Source: Ailanthus altissimus (lineage: Eukaryota > Streptophyta > Magnoliopsida > Sapindales > Simaroubaceae). Taken from it: a DNA stretch of 64,000 nucleotides. Below, piece after piece: positions 34,061 through 44,409 of this stretch. The notes beneath the pieces were generated by a model. It had not been told where the DNA came from and did not search any database. It was given only the letters and a program-made list of their open reading frames with translations. Location: NCBI GenBank assembly GCA_946807835.1, contig OX327690.1:10264501-10328500 (forward strand), in the 5' to 3' direction. The first letter of the stretch is position 1; the number at the start of each line of letters is the position of its first letter. The position numbers and the translations under genes are program-made.

Positions 34061-35898
34061 AGCTGTAGGTGCTCTAACATATCTAGGCTTATGACATATC
34101 TCCTCTCCCTCGAACCCGAGATCTCATCCATTTCCGTTTCTCTCTTCTCCATTTCTTTCTCTTCTCTTTCTCTTCCACTTCTTCCATTTCTCCATTTCTC
34201 TCTTGAGCACACAAATGAAATGAAACAATTCATTTCCTTTTCATTTTCCATTTCCCGTTCACAAACATACACTTCCCACTCTCTCTTTCTCTTTATATAT
34301 ATATATATATAATAAATTATTAATATAATATATTATATATATAATAATAATATAAACTTAGTAATGGGTGCCAACTATTTAGCACCCAAATATATAATAT
34401 TAATATATATATATAATATCTAATAATAAAATATTATATAATAATATATTATATAATAAAATAGGAGAGATATTTTGATTATTTAGCCATTAAATAATCG
34501 AAGTATAAAATGACCATTTCGCCCCTCATAAATAATGACCAAGTTTACCCCTTAGTGGGTTCCACCAAACCCACACTTAGATAAACTGAACCTAGGGTCC
34601 ATAATGCTCCACGTGTTATTATACAATTAGTAAATAATAATTATTGACTAATTGTTCTATTTAACACTTAAATACAGACACGCACACATCCCCGTGGTAT
34701 TGCTAGATTAAACACTTTAATCTGACATGTTACCCCAGTGCACAATGAGTACACCCCAATCATAGGACTACCTAGGTCCTATGCTCAATTCTTCAAATGG
34801 AACTATTCGATGAGTCTGTGAGCAATGCCCCAAGCACATGTCACGAATATACAAATCAGCACGCTGAACCATGCAAGCTGAGGTTACAATGCATACGTAT
34901 AATCTTTCCGTCATGATATCCTGGATGTTCGGGGATATAGATTATCACTGTCAAATCCCCTATTACTCATCCATGTCCTATCTCCAGACTTGTATCTCAC
35001 TGAATGATATTGCAAACTCTTTTGCCATATTGTTCTACCCTGGTGGAACTCTTTCCCGGGATGATTGCTTGTGGCCATAAGACTTTTCGAGATACAGTCT
35101 TGAAGCATTTGGATATCTAACTTCTTATGCAAGCTGACGGATCCCATATCTGTACACATCGGACTCCATAAGCATCGGACTATACCCAGCGGTTACACCA
35201 TGAAAGGTCTGTGATATGTGTGGAACTAAAGTATGATGGATCACTTACAAGACCACCATGGCACTTAGGTCAAAGAACCACGTATACTACTCAACTCGAG
35301 AGGATCCTCCATTGACAGCCTACATAAGGTGTCTAATGGAGGCCCTCGTGAGTCTATCCCATATCCAGTTCTAACTGGATACCCATATGTCAATACGAGT
35401 TTCAAGTTCATGGTAGGCTAGGAACAACCATCTATACCCTATAGGTACGACATATGATGATCTATGCATAAAGGTATCCACCGACAGACCCGCATCGGCA
35501 TAAATAGATCAGGGATCATTATTCGAGAACATACTTGTGCAACTAGCATTTCCTAGCATCCGATTGCAACTCTTGCAACTATGTAGTTACTAGTATATTC
35601 CCAGGTCTATGTCCCATTACAGACAAGGCTCCAACTCTTGGATATGTTGAGTGTTATAACCAGCTAACACTTAGCTGTGCTAATATTTAGCATTTATATC
35701 TCTTAGCGTGGCTAACTGTGAGCCCTTATCTAAACTCTTTTAGATCTGATCTGACCTCCTTTAGATTATACAATGTCTATAATGTTACATGCATAATACC
35801 ATATAAATGGATATTAGCGATTTAATGGGAATGTACACTTGTATAAATACATAAGTATATGTACATTCGGGGATGGCATGTAAGGACCGTCCCTAACA
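34061..35898 (-). mobile_element. Copia LTR, left-truncated, inserted in another copia LTR
   Basis: On the reverse strand it starts TGTTAGGGACGGTCCTTACA (35898). It holds the LTR core at 34860-35450, a G-box-like CCACGTG near 34609, an AT-rich desert (34290-34460) and a pyrimidine tract (34095-34290). Its downstream end is replaced by the SINE-like palindrome at 33474-34060. The GACTA duplication encloses the composite, which suggests the palindrome is a later insertion or replacement within this LTR. Confidence 0.78.
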
Positions 35899-36270
35899 GA
35901 CTATTCATAAATTGACACATACTAATTCGAAAGGTATACCAATCACCTGTGTTAGTAACCATAGATCAAAAATGATATTTTTGAGAACATACTACATAAT
36001 GCATTTATTAGCATCATTTACAGCTCCTTGCAACTATGTCATTACTAATATATTTCAAAGTCTTTATTGTTATTTAAGACAAGGTTCTAACTTCGTAAAA
36101 TACTAACTCTTAGCACTGATCAAAACTCTTTTGGATCTACAATGTCTGAAATGTAATGAGCTTAGTACCATATAATAAAAATTAATGATTTGCTAAAATG
36201 TTGATTATGTAAATATTAAACAATAAATATTCATACAAAATGGAATAACATGTAAGCACCATCTCTAACA

Positions 36271-36401
36271 AAGCTGACTTTATAAGATATGTTCATGCAG
36301 TACATGAAGCAAACAAATGCTCTCTTATATAGTCAAGCAACATTTCTATAAAGCCAAGTTGCTTCACTATGAACTTTGGAGACTCAAATAGATAAACAAT
36401 C
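36271..36401 (+). pseudogene. Athila-like Gag fragment
   Basis: Shifted frames read F.QYMKQTNALLYSQATF-like and LxTLETQIDKQ-like residues, the Gag C-terminal region also present at 4850-4980. It continues at 38482 beyond the inserted copia LTR. Nothing upstream of it survives here. Confidence 0.65.
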
Positions 36402-38481
36402 TATTGGAGATGGTACTTACATATCATTCCAATATTGTATGAATATTAATTTTTTAATATTATACAAAAAAATTTCGAATAAAATCATTAATATTAAATA
36501 TATATGGTACCAAGCTTGTTACGTTTTAGACATTGTGTGATCTAAAGAAGTTTAGATCAGCGCTAAAAGCTAGCAACACTAAGAGTTATAAATGATAAGA
36601 GTTAGTAGGTTGTAAGAGTTACCAATTATAAGGAGTTAAAGCCTTGTCTAAAATAGGACAAAGACCTAAGAATATATTAGTAATGACATAGCTATAAGGA
36701 GTTACAAATAGTGCTAGAAAATTTTATTATGTAGTATGTTCTCAAACATTATGCGCATTATCTACTTTACTGATACAAGTTTATCGGTGAAGCCTTTTAT
36801 CTAGTTTAAGTATGTCTATATCTAGATGCTCTATATAGTTATTCTTAGTAGATCACGAGTTTAGGGAAAGCTCGTATGGCATACGAGTATTCAGTAAGAA
36901 CTGAGTACTGAACAGGCTCATGAGGACCTCTAATAGACATCCTATAAAGCCATCAATGGAAGGTATTCTTGAGTTAAGCAGTATTCCTGGTCATTTAACC
37001 TAAGCACCATGGTAGGCTTGTGAGTGATCCACCATACTTTGGTTCAATGCACGTTAGAGACCTTTATGGTCTGACCATTGGGTGTCATTAGGTATGGTCA
37101 AATGCTCATAAAGTTTGGTGTGCGTAGATATGAGATCTGTCAACTCATATGGGTGAATTATATATTGAGATCTGTCAACTCATATATTTTGGGAAGTCTT
37201 GTGGCCACAAGCATAAATCCCGAAAAATATTTTTCCATAGGGTTAGATGATATCATAAAAATATTTGTGAATATTGTTTATAGAAATAAAAATTTGGAGA
37301 TAAGTTTATGGTCAAGCAAATAGAGATTTGATAGTGATGATCTATATCTCTGCTCTTTTAGGATAAAGGTGATAGAGGGATTATAACCTTAGCTTGTATG
37401 GTCTGACACACCACTTTACAATATCTATAACATGTGTATGAGGAATCGTTCATGGGTATGTAGAGGCATTTCATATGACAAACTGGGTGTGGACTTAGAG
37501 AGTATCACAATATGAAGTGTACTTATTGTGCACTAAGGTAGCAGATCGGATTGAATAGCTCAATTCAAGAAATTTTAGTAAACATAATATTTATTTTAGG
37601 ATCTCTTGGAATATGCACTTGTCAAGACTTAAGTGTTAAGTATATCATTTAATTAGTTAACAAAAGTGGTTGATCAATGAGATTATAACAAATGGCATAA
37701 TATAAAGCCACTAATTATTTGATATTTTGTTCACTAAAATGACCTTACTTATGAGATAAGCAAGATCATTTTATAAATACAAAAATGGTTTTTTATTATT
37801 AATTATTAAAGTCAACAAATATTAAACAAAAAGGCATACAATGGTGCATGGGCTTAGGAATGGTGGTGGCCATTTGTCTTTGACATCAAGAAGGAAATTG
37901 ATAAAATGAAAACATGTTTTTTTTTATTTTTGGTTAATAGATTTAGTTCGTCAATTATAGGAGATGAGAGAGAGAGCTTTGTTTTTCCAAGTGTTGAGAG
38001 AAAACAATATCTTCTTCTTCTTCTTCAATTTGGTCGGCCATTAATAAGAAAGCAAGAGAGATTATTTTATTTGTTCTAGAGTTGAATAAATAAAAACAAT
38101 TTCATTGCTTTGAAATAAATACAAAGTAGTTAAAGTGTTTAACTAGACTCAAAGTTTAAATAGTTAATCAAGAATAGTGTTTAAGAGTTAAACACTTTTG
38201 TCGAAATTTGGAGCTACTATTATAGAGATCCAATTCCATCCAACTTGGATCCTAGAATTTCCAATAAGTGTACTTTAAGGTAGACTCTAGTTTTGAACAA
38301 AATTCTAAAGGCTTCAAAAGTGATTCTCAATTTTATTATTGTAATGAAAACTTAAAATTTCATAAATGTGTTTGTCAATTTTAGAAATTAGATTTCCATT
38401 TTCACTGTGCATATGTGTATTACATGCATACTTATAATTTGATGAACAATTTCATATACATGCACCCCTAGTGATATAGCA
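36402..38481 (+). mobile_element. Solo copia LTR, forward (about 2080 bp)
   Basis: It starts TATTGGAGATGGTACTTACA and ends near GTGATATAGCA. Flanking Athila-like Gag sequence on both sides shows it is a solo LTR inserted in that Gag. Flanks CAATC and CACTT are poorly matched. The core region is at 37020-37200. It is most like the LTRs at 32401-36270 and 41584-43327. Confidence 0.8.
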
Positions 38482-39427
38482 CACTTTCACGATCCACATC
38501 CAAGAATAATCGACCTCAAGTGTCTTTTCCAAGCAACAATGAAATCAATCTAAATGGAGATAAAGAACAATGTAAGGTAATAACTTTAAGAAGTGGATGA
38601 ATGTTATCTAATGCTACTGATAAGCCTTAATTAAAAGAGAGTCTCTATGAAAGTAAATTGAAGGATGAGGAGAAAGAGAAAGTCCAAGAAAAGAAAGAAA
38701 ACGTAATGAAGAAGAACGATTTAAGTCTTTACAACCCACCACCTCTATTTCTTTATTGTATTCCCAATCAAAAACTTGACAAGTAGTTCTTAAATTTTTA
38801 GAGGTATTCAAAGAGCTCCACATCAATATTCCTTTCGCTAATGCATTAAAGCAAATACCTAGTTATGTCAAGTTTATAAAAGGCATCCTATAAAAGAAAT
38901 TAAGGCTAAGAAATTTTAAAATAATTGATTTAACAAAAAAGTGAAGTGTCATTTTATAGAGAAACAATTGCATCAAAACTCAAAGATCTTGAGAGCTTTA
39001 CCATTCAATATATAATTAGAAATAATTTTTTTAGTACAACTTTATGTGACTTGGGAGCTAGTATTAACTTAATGCCACTTTCTATCTACAAGAAGATAGA
39101 TTTGGAGGAGTCAAAGCTAACCATTATTACATTGCAACTTGTTAATCAATCTCTTACTTTTCCAAAGGGGATAATCAACAATGTGCTTGTTAATGTTGAT
39201 AAATTCATTTTTCTAGTAGATTCCAATGTTTTTGATAGAGAAAAGGATCATGAAATTCTAATCATTCTTGGAAGACCATTTTTGGCTATTGGTAGAGAAC
39301 TCATAGATTTTCAAAAAAGAGAGCTTGTGATGAGAGTCTAAGACCAAGAGGTAACTTTTAAATCTTTCAAACCAATGAAATTTCCAAGTGAGACTGAAGA
39401 TTATTTCAGAATTAATGTGGTGGATAG
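38482..39427 (+). pseudogene. pro: Athila-like Gag C-terminus and aspartic protease
   Basis: The Gag linker reads NNRPQVSFPSNNEINLNGDK and EQCKVITLRSG at 38500-38600, then the PPPLF, LDK and PSYVKF-type linker. A 131-codon open frame at 38946-39341 is a nearly complete retropepsin. Its active-site D-L-G-A-S is at residues 35-39, the substrate flap region VDKFIF at 85-90, and I-L-G-R-P-F-L at 107-113. D-L-G-A-S in place of D-T-G-A is usual in this lineage. Stops upstream and the insertion at 39428 prevent a functional polyprotein. It is the best preserved coding piece in the window. Confidence 0.88.
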
Positions 39428-41557
39428 TGTTGACAGGGATCTAATATATGTGGGTGTATGCATGTGCAATTGTGTTTATTGCCTAAAATACGTATCACAT
39501 ATATATTTATACATGGCGGAAGCGTGAAATATACAATAAATAAAATGAATTAATCACATTAATATATTAGAAGGTTTGAGAACTCACCTCAACATGTAAC
39601 GTTATACACGTACTTCCTCGGAGTTCGTATGAAGACCAACTCGTAGGCAGTTCTAGTCATCAACACGGTGGGCTTGGTAAGCTAGAACAATAGCCCCATA
39701 TCTAGCACAGGATGAACTTTTAATCCCTAAAATAGTCGGTGTGTGTTTTTATCACTTTCTCCAAAAAGATGAAAAACGGAGAATTTAAAGCAATTTACAA
39801 TTGATTCAATTGGAACCATAGTTTCCATTCCTTTTTTTTTTTCTCTTCTTCTTTTCTCTGGTTCCATTTCCTTCTCATCTCTTTTCTTCCATTTCCATTT
39901 CTTCTCCAATTTCCCATAATACAAACACACACACACACAGATACTTTTGCACATATATCTCTTATATATATAAAATAAAATAATAATATAATATATTATA
40001 TAATAATAATAATAAAATAAATAATATAATATTATATATTAATGAATGCCAACTGTATGGCACCATTAAATAAAATATTAATATTTAATATAATATTATA
40101 ATAAGAGATATTTTGATTATTTAACCATTAAATAATCAAAATGTGAAATAACCATTTTGCCCCTCATAAATAGTTACTAAGTCTACTTTATAATGGGTCT
40201 CACCAAATTCCACACTCGGGTAAACTCAACCGAAGGTCCATAATATGCCACATGTCATTATGCAATTAGTAAATAATAATTATTGACTAATTGTTGTATT
40301 TAACACTTAAATACAGACAACACGTATTTCTATGGTAGTGCTAAATATTGTTGGATTAAACACTTTAATTCAGCATGCTGCCCCAGTGCACAATGAGTAC
40401 ACTCTCTATTGCGGGACTCCCTAGGTCCTACGCTTGATTCGTCAAATGGAACTACTCTATGAGTCCATGAGTAATGCCGCACACACGTCACGGATATGCA
40501 AATTAGTGCGTTGAACCATGCAATTTGAAGTTACAATGCATACGTATAGTCCTTCCGTCATGATATCCTGCATATACGGGGATATTGATCATCACCGTCA
40601 AATATCCTAGTGCTCATCCATGTCTTATCTCCAGACTCGTATCTCACTGAACAATATGTGCAAACTCCTTTGCTATATTGTTCTACCCTGACGGAACTCT
40701 TTTTTGGGATTAATACTTGTGGCCACAAGCTTTTTTGAGATATAATCTCGAAGCATCTGGATATCTAACTCTCTATGTGAGCTGAAGGATCCCATATCTG
40801 TACACACCATACTCCATAAGTATCGAACTATACCCAGCGACACTTAGCGGTCACACCATGAAAGGTTTGTGACATGCGTGGAACCAAAGTATGGTGGATC
40901 ACTTATAAACCCACTGTGGCACTAAGGTCAAAGGACCACGTACACTACTCAACTCGAGAGGACCCTCTGTTGACGGCTTACATAGGATGTCTATCGGAGG
41001 CCCTCATGAATCTGTCCCATATCCAGTCTTAACTAGATACCCATATGTCAATATGAGCTCTAAGCTCACGGTCGGCTAGGAACGACCATCTATACCATAT
41101 AGGTACGACATATGATGATCTATATATAAAGGTATCCACCGAAAGACTTGTATCGACAAAAATAGATCAGGGACAATAATTCGAGAACATACTTGTGTAA
41201 CTAGCATTTCCTAGCACCCGATTGCAAATCTTACAATTATGCAATTACTAGTATATTCCAAAGTCTATGTCTCATTACAAACAAGGTTCCAACTCTTGGA
41301 TATGCTGAGTATTATAACCAACTAACACTTAGCTGTGCTAACATTTAGCATTTATATCTCTTAGCGTGGCTAACTGTAGGCCCTTATCTAAACTCCTTTA
41401 GATCTGATCTAAACACATTCAGATCGTACAATGTTTATAACGTTACATTGCATGGTACCATATTAATGAGTATTATTGATTTAATAGAAATGTACACTTG
41501 TATAAATACACAAGTATATATACATTCAGGGATGGCACGTAAGCACCGACCCAAACA
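39428..41557 (-). mobile_element. Solo copia LTR (2130 bp)
   Basis: Reverse-strand start TGTTTGGGTCGGTGCTTACG, end CCTGTCAACA. Flanks GATAG and AATAG (4 of 5). It splits the Athila-like pol just after protease. It has the core at 40500-41080, a G-box-like GCCACATGTCATTA at 40247, an AT-rich desert at 39960-40110 and a pyrimidine tract at 39830-39910. Same subfamily as 34061-35898 and 49431-51279. Confidence 0.87.
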
Positions 41558-41583
41558 AATAGTGAGGTCAAAGATAATGAATT
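41558..41583 (+). other. Short host remnant after solo LTR
   Basis: AATAGTGAGGTCAAAGATAA is the continuation of the Athila-like sequence before a forward copia LTR begins. Confidence 0.4.
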
Positions 41584-43327
41584 TATTGGGAATAGTACTT
41601 ACGCACCATTCCAATTGTTATATGAATATTTATTTATTGAATATTTATATAATGAATATTTCTATAAAAAATTGAATTTTTAATTATATAGTAATGAACT
41701 TGTAACTTTTTTGGACATTATAGATCTAAAGGGGTTTAGATTAGTGCTAAGAGTTAGAAATTCTAAGAGATAGAACTTTATCCAAATTAGGGACAAAGAC
41801 CAGAATATATTAGTAATGGCATAGTTCCAAGGAGTTACAAATGGCGCTAAGAAATGTTATTATATAGTATATTCTTAAAAGACATATTTCTTGGTCTATA
41901 GTTCCGATACAGGTCAATTAGTATTCCTTTTGGACCAATATGTGTCCATATCTTGATTATCTAAATGATTAGTGTTAGCAGACTATGGGCTTAGCGGAAT
42001 CCTATATAGGCATGCAAGTATTTAGTAAGAACTGATATTGAATATAATCATAAGGACCTTTAATAAACATTCCATTAAGCCGTCATTGGAGAGTATTCTC
42101 GAGTTAAGTAGTATTCGTGCTCCTTCGACCTGAGCACGACAGTTAGCTTGTGAGTGTTCCACCAAACTTTGATTCCACACATGTTTGAGACATTTAATGG
42201 TCTGACCTCTGGGTGTCGTTGGGTATGGTTCAATGCTTATAGAGCCCAGTGTGTATAGATATGGAATCCGTTAGCTCATATAGGCGAGTTGTATATCCAA
42301 ATGCTTTGAGATTGTATTTTAAGAAGTCTTATGACCATAAGTGAAAACCTCAAAAAAGAATTTTTGGTAGGGTTAAACAAGATCGTAAAGGAGTTTAGAG
42401 ATATTATTTACAAAAATACAAATTTATAGATAAATTTAAGGTCAAGCATATAGAGATTTGATGATGGGGATCTACATCTCTGCTCTTCTAGGATATAGGT
42501 AATGGAGGGACTATAAATATATCATTGACCTCAGTTTATATGGTTCAACATGTCGTTCTATAATATTTGTAATGTTTATGTGGGGCATCGTTCACAGACT
42601 TATGGAAGAGTTTCGTAAGACAAATAGGTGTGAACCTAGGGAGTTTCATAATATGAAGTGTACTCATTTAGTACTATGGTAGCAGACTAGGTCGAATGGT
42701 TCAATTTGGAAGAAATTCGAAAAGCATGATTCGTTTTATGACCTCTTTGAAAAATGGAAAAGATAGTTTGCAATTGTTGCAAATATGACCCTTTTACATA
42801 AAAATGTAGTCGTGACACATGACATGTTACATGGCCATTTATATGACAAATGTCACATACATATAATGCATGAATGTCACTTGGCACCATGCATGAGATG
42901 CACTAATGACAAGTGGCAAGCATACAAAGGATGAATGGGTTAATACTTTATAATTATTGCAAATAGCCCTCTATTTGGGCCATGTATATAAGTTAAGTTT
43001 GAAAATGTTTAAAATATGTCCTTATTTCGCTTTGAAACACTTTTACATATTTTGAGAGAAATTTGAATTTTAATCTTGTTGGAAATCAAAGATTTAGCTA
43101 TCAGTCTAGCACTATAATCTCACCGAATCATTATAGACTAGAATTATTCGTGATTGCCCTTTCATGTGTACTTCGAGATTAAATCTTCATCGAATCATAT
43201 TCAGGTATGTTTATGGTTCTCATGCAGTTTTGTATTCTATTATAATGTGTGAATGTTGATTAATTACATATAATTACATTGTACTAATGCTTGTTGGAGA
43301 TACATGCACCCTTAATGTAGGTTTTCA
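41584..43327 (+). mobile_element. 5' LTR of a forward copia relic
   Basis: It starts TATTGGGAATAGTACTTACG and ends GTAGGTTTTCA, one base before a tRNA-Met-type primer site. The shared LTR core is at 42190-42300. Clustered TGACATGT/TGTCAC motifs lie at 42810-42900. It belongs to the subfamily with 36402-38481. Confidence 0.85.
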
Positions 43328-43328
43328 A

Positions 43329-43340
43329 TGGTATCAAAGC
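43329..43340 (+). promoter_or_regulatory. Primer-binding site, initiator tRNA-Met type
   Basis: TGGTATCAAAGC differs by one base (G to A) from TGGTATCAGAGC, the usual Ty1/copia site complementary to initiator tRNA-Met. It lies directly after the LTR end. Confidence 0.85.
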
Positions 43341-43972
43341 ATATTTCATGTGTTTTTGGGTTAATGTAATGCATCTGAAGTATTTAGGATGCCTTGAAAG
43401 CTAAGGTTCTACATTTTCAAGTGTTGAAGATGCAGTTCCTGGACACTGTCCAAAATAACGCTAGGGCATTGGTCATCTAACATTGGGGTGTTTATAATTT
43501 TTATGAATGTTGGGGCATTGATAATGGTAGGGCAATGGTAAGTTGCAAATCTAGGGCGATCAAGTAGTTGAACACTGGGGTTTTCAAAAGTTTAATGCTA
43601 GGGCATTATAAAGTAAAATGTTGGGGCATTCAAGTAGTGGAACACTGGTGCATTCTAACTTATAGTGCTAGGGTGTTCTAAATACTACACTCCATTTTGC
43701 AATATATGCATGTGAAATTTATTTAACGCAATAATATAATTGTTTTATGAATTGTAATAATTTGTCTACACTGTTAACCACAATGGAAGCACTATTGGTA
43801 GAGGTTAGTTGTGTTTGTGTAAAACAAATAAGTGATTATGAATCATGTCCTCATAAAATGCAGATAAGATACAAAATCTCTCTTAATCAGATTGAAAATG
43901 CATTTAATTATGAGATAATATTATACATGGTCCTTCTCGTCAATATGATGTTAGAGGGGTCACTTCAGTATT
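43341..43972 (+). mobile_element. Copia leader with GCTAGGGCATT-type repeats
   Basis: Irregularly spaced GCTAGGGCATT, TTGGGGCATTG, ACTGGGGTTT and GCTAGGGTGTT motifs occur about ten times between 43450 and 43690. The block CACAATGGAAGCACTATTGG (43779), shared with the other two leaders, follows. A short open frame at 43747-44016 passes into the four-motif array and does not resemble Gag. Confidence 0.75.
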
Positions 43973-44265
43973 ACCTAATATTGCTAAAGTGTGAAGGACT
44001 GAACAATGTGATTTAGACTATGATGGTTAAACATAAGATGGGAAAAATATAAGCGAACTTATTACCCAATGTTGCTAAAGCATGAGGGTAGTATTAGTAA
44101 CTTATATTTGATCATTGGTAAGTTAATCTAAAACACATTTACCCAATATTACTAAAGCCTGAGGATAAAGTATGAGAATTAGCAGTAATAGTTGCATGGG
44201 ATATAATTGACAATAGTTATCTACCTTTTGGATTTTATAAAGGCCAATATTGTTAAAGTATAAGG
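43973..44265 (+). repeat. Four-motif array in copia relic
   Basis: Motif cores GCTA/ACTA/GTTA at 43983, 44074, 44151 and 44252 give spacing of 91, 77 and 101 bp. The motif form is AATATTGCTAAAGTGTGAgG. It is homologous to 29920-30215 and 54192-54486. After it, ordinary decayed copia sequence (44266-44409) runs to the next insertion. Confidence 0.85.
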
Positions 44266-44409
44266 CCGGAGTGGAATGCTAGTTAGATCCATTGGTTTAT
44301 ATACTTCATGCACACCAACTGAAGGTTGCTGAGAATTACTCTAAATGACTAATAAATCTCATAATTATTCTGGATTCAGAGAAACTTGGATATATAATTA
44401 ATTAGAAGA

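Larger units (their letters stand above)
32401..36270 (-). mobile_element. Copia LTR, interrupted (5' LTR of the second relic)
   Basis: The LTR parts are about 32401-33473 and 35899-36270. On the reverse strand it starts TGTTAGAGATGGTGCTTACA at 36270. The two parts align in sequence with uninterrupted copia LTRs across the gap (GGACTAT ... TAGACATACACTAAT). Exact GACTA copies at 33469-33473 and 35899-35903 mark the insertion of 33474-35898. The inner end near 32400 is approximate. Confidence 0.75.

Noticed and set aside
33932..34312. 126-codon frame across the palindrome end and LTR pyrimidine tract
   Set aside because: Ser/Phe/Leu-rich product of a pyrimidine tract joined to a repeat end; it spans two unrelated elements.
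23329..36270. One complete reverse-strand copia element with LTRs at both ends
   Set aside because: The two LTRs belong to different subfamilies (start TATTGGGATTTGTGC against TGTTAGAGATGGTGC), flanks GCATG and AAGCT do not match, and two separate leaders lie between them.
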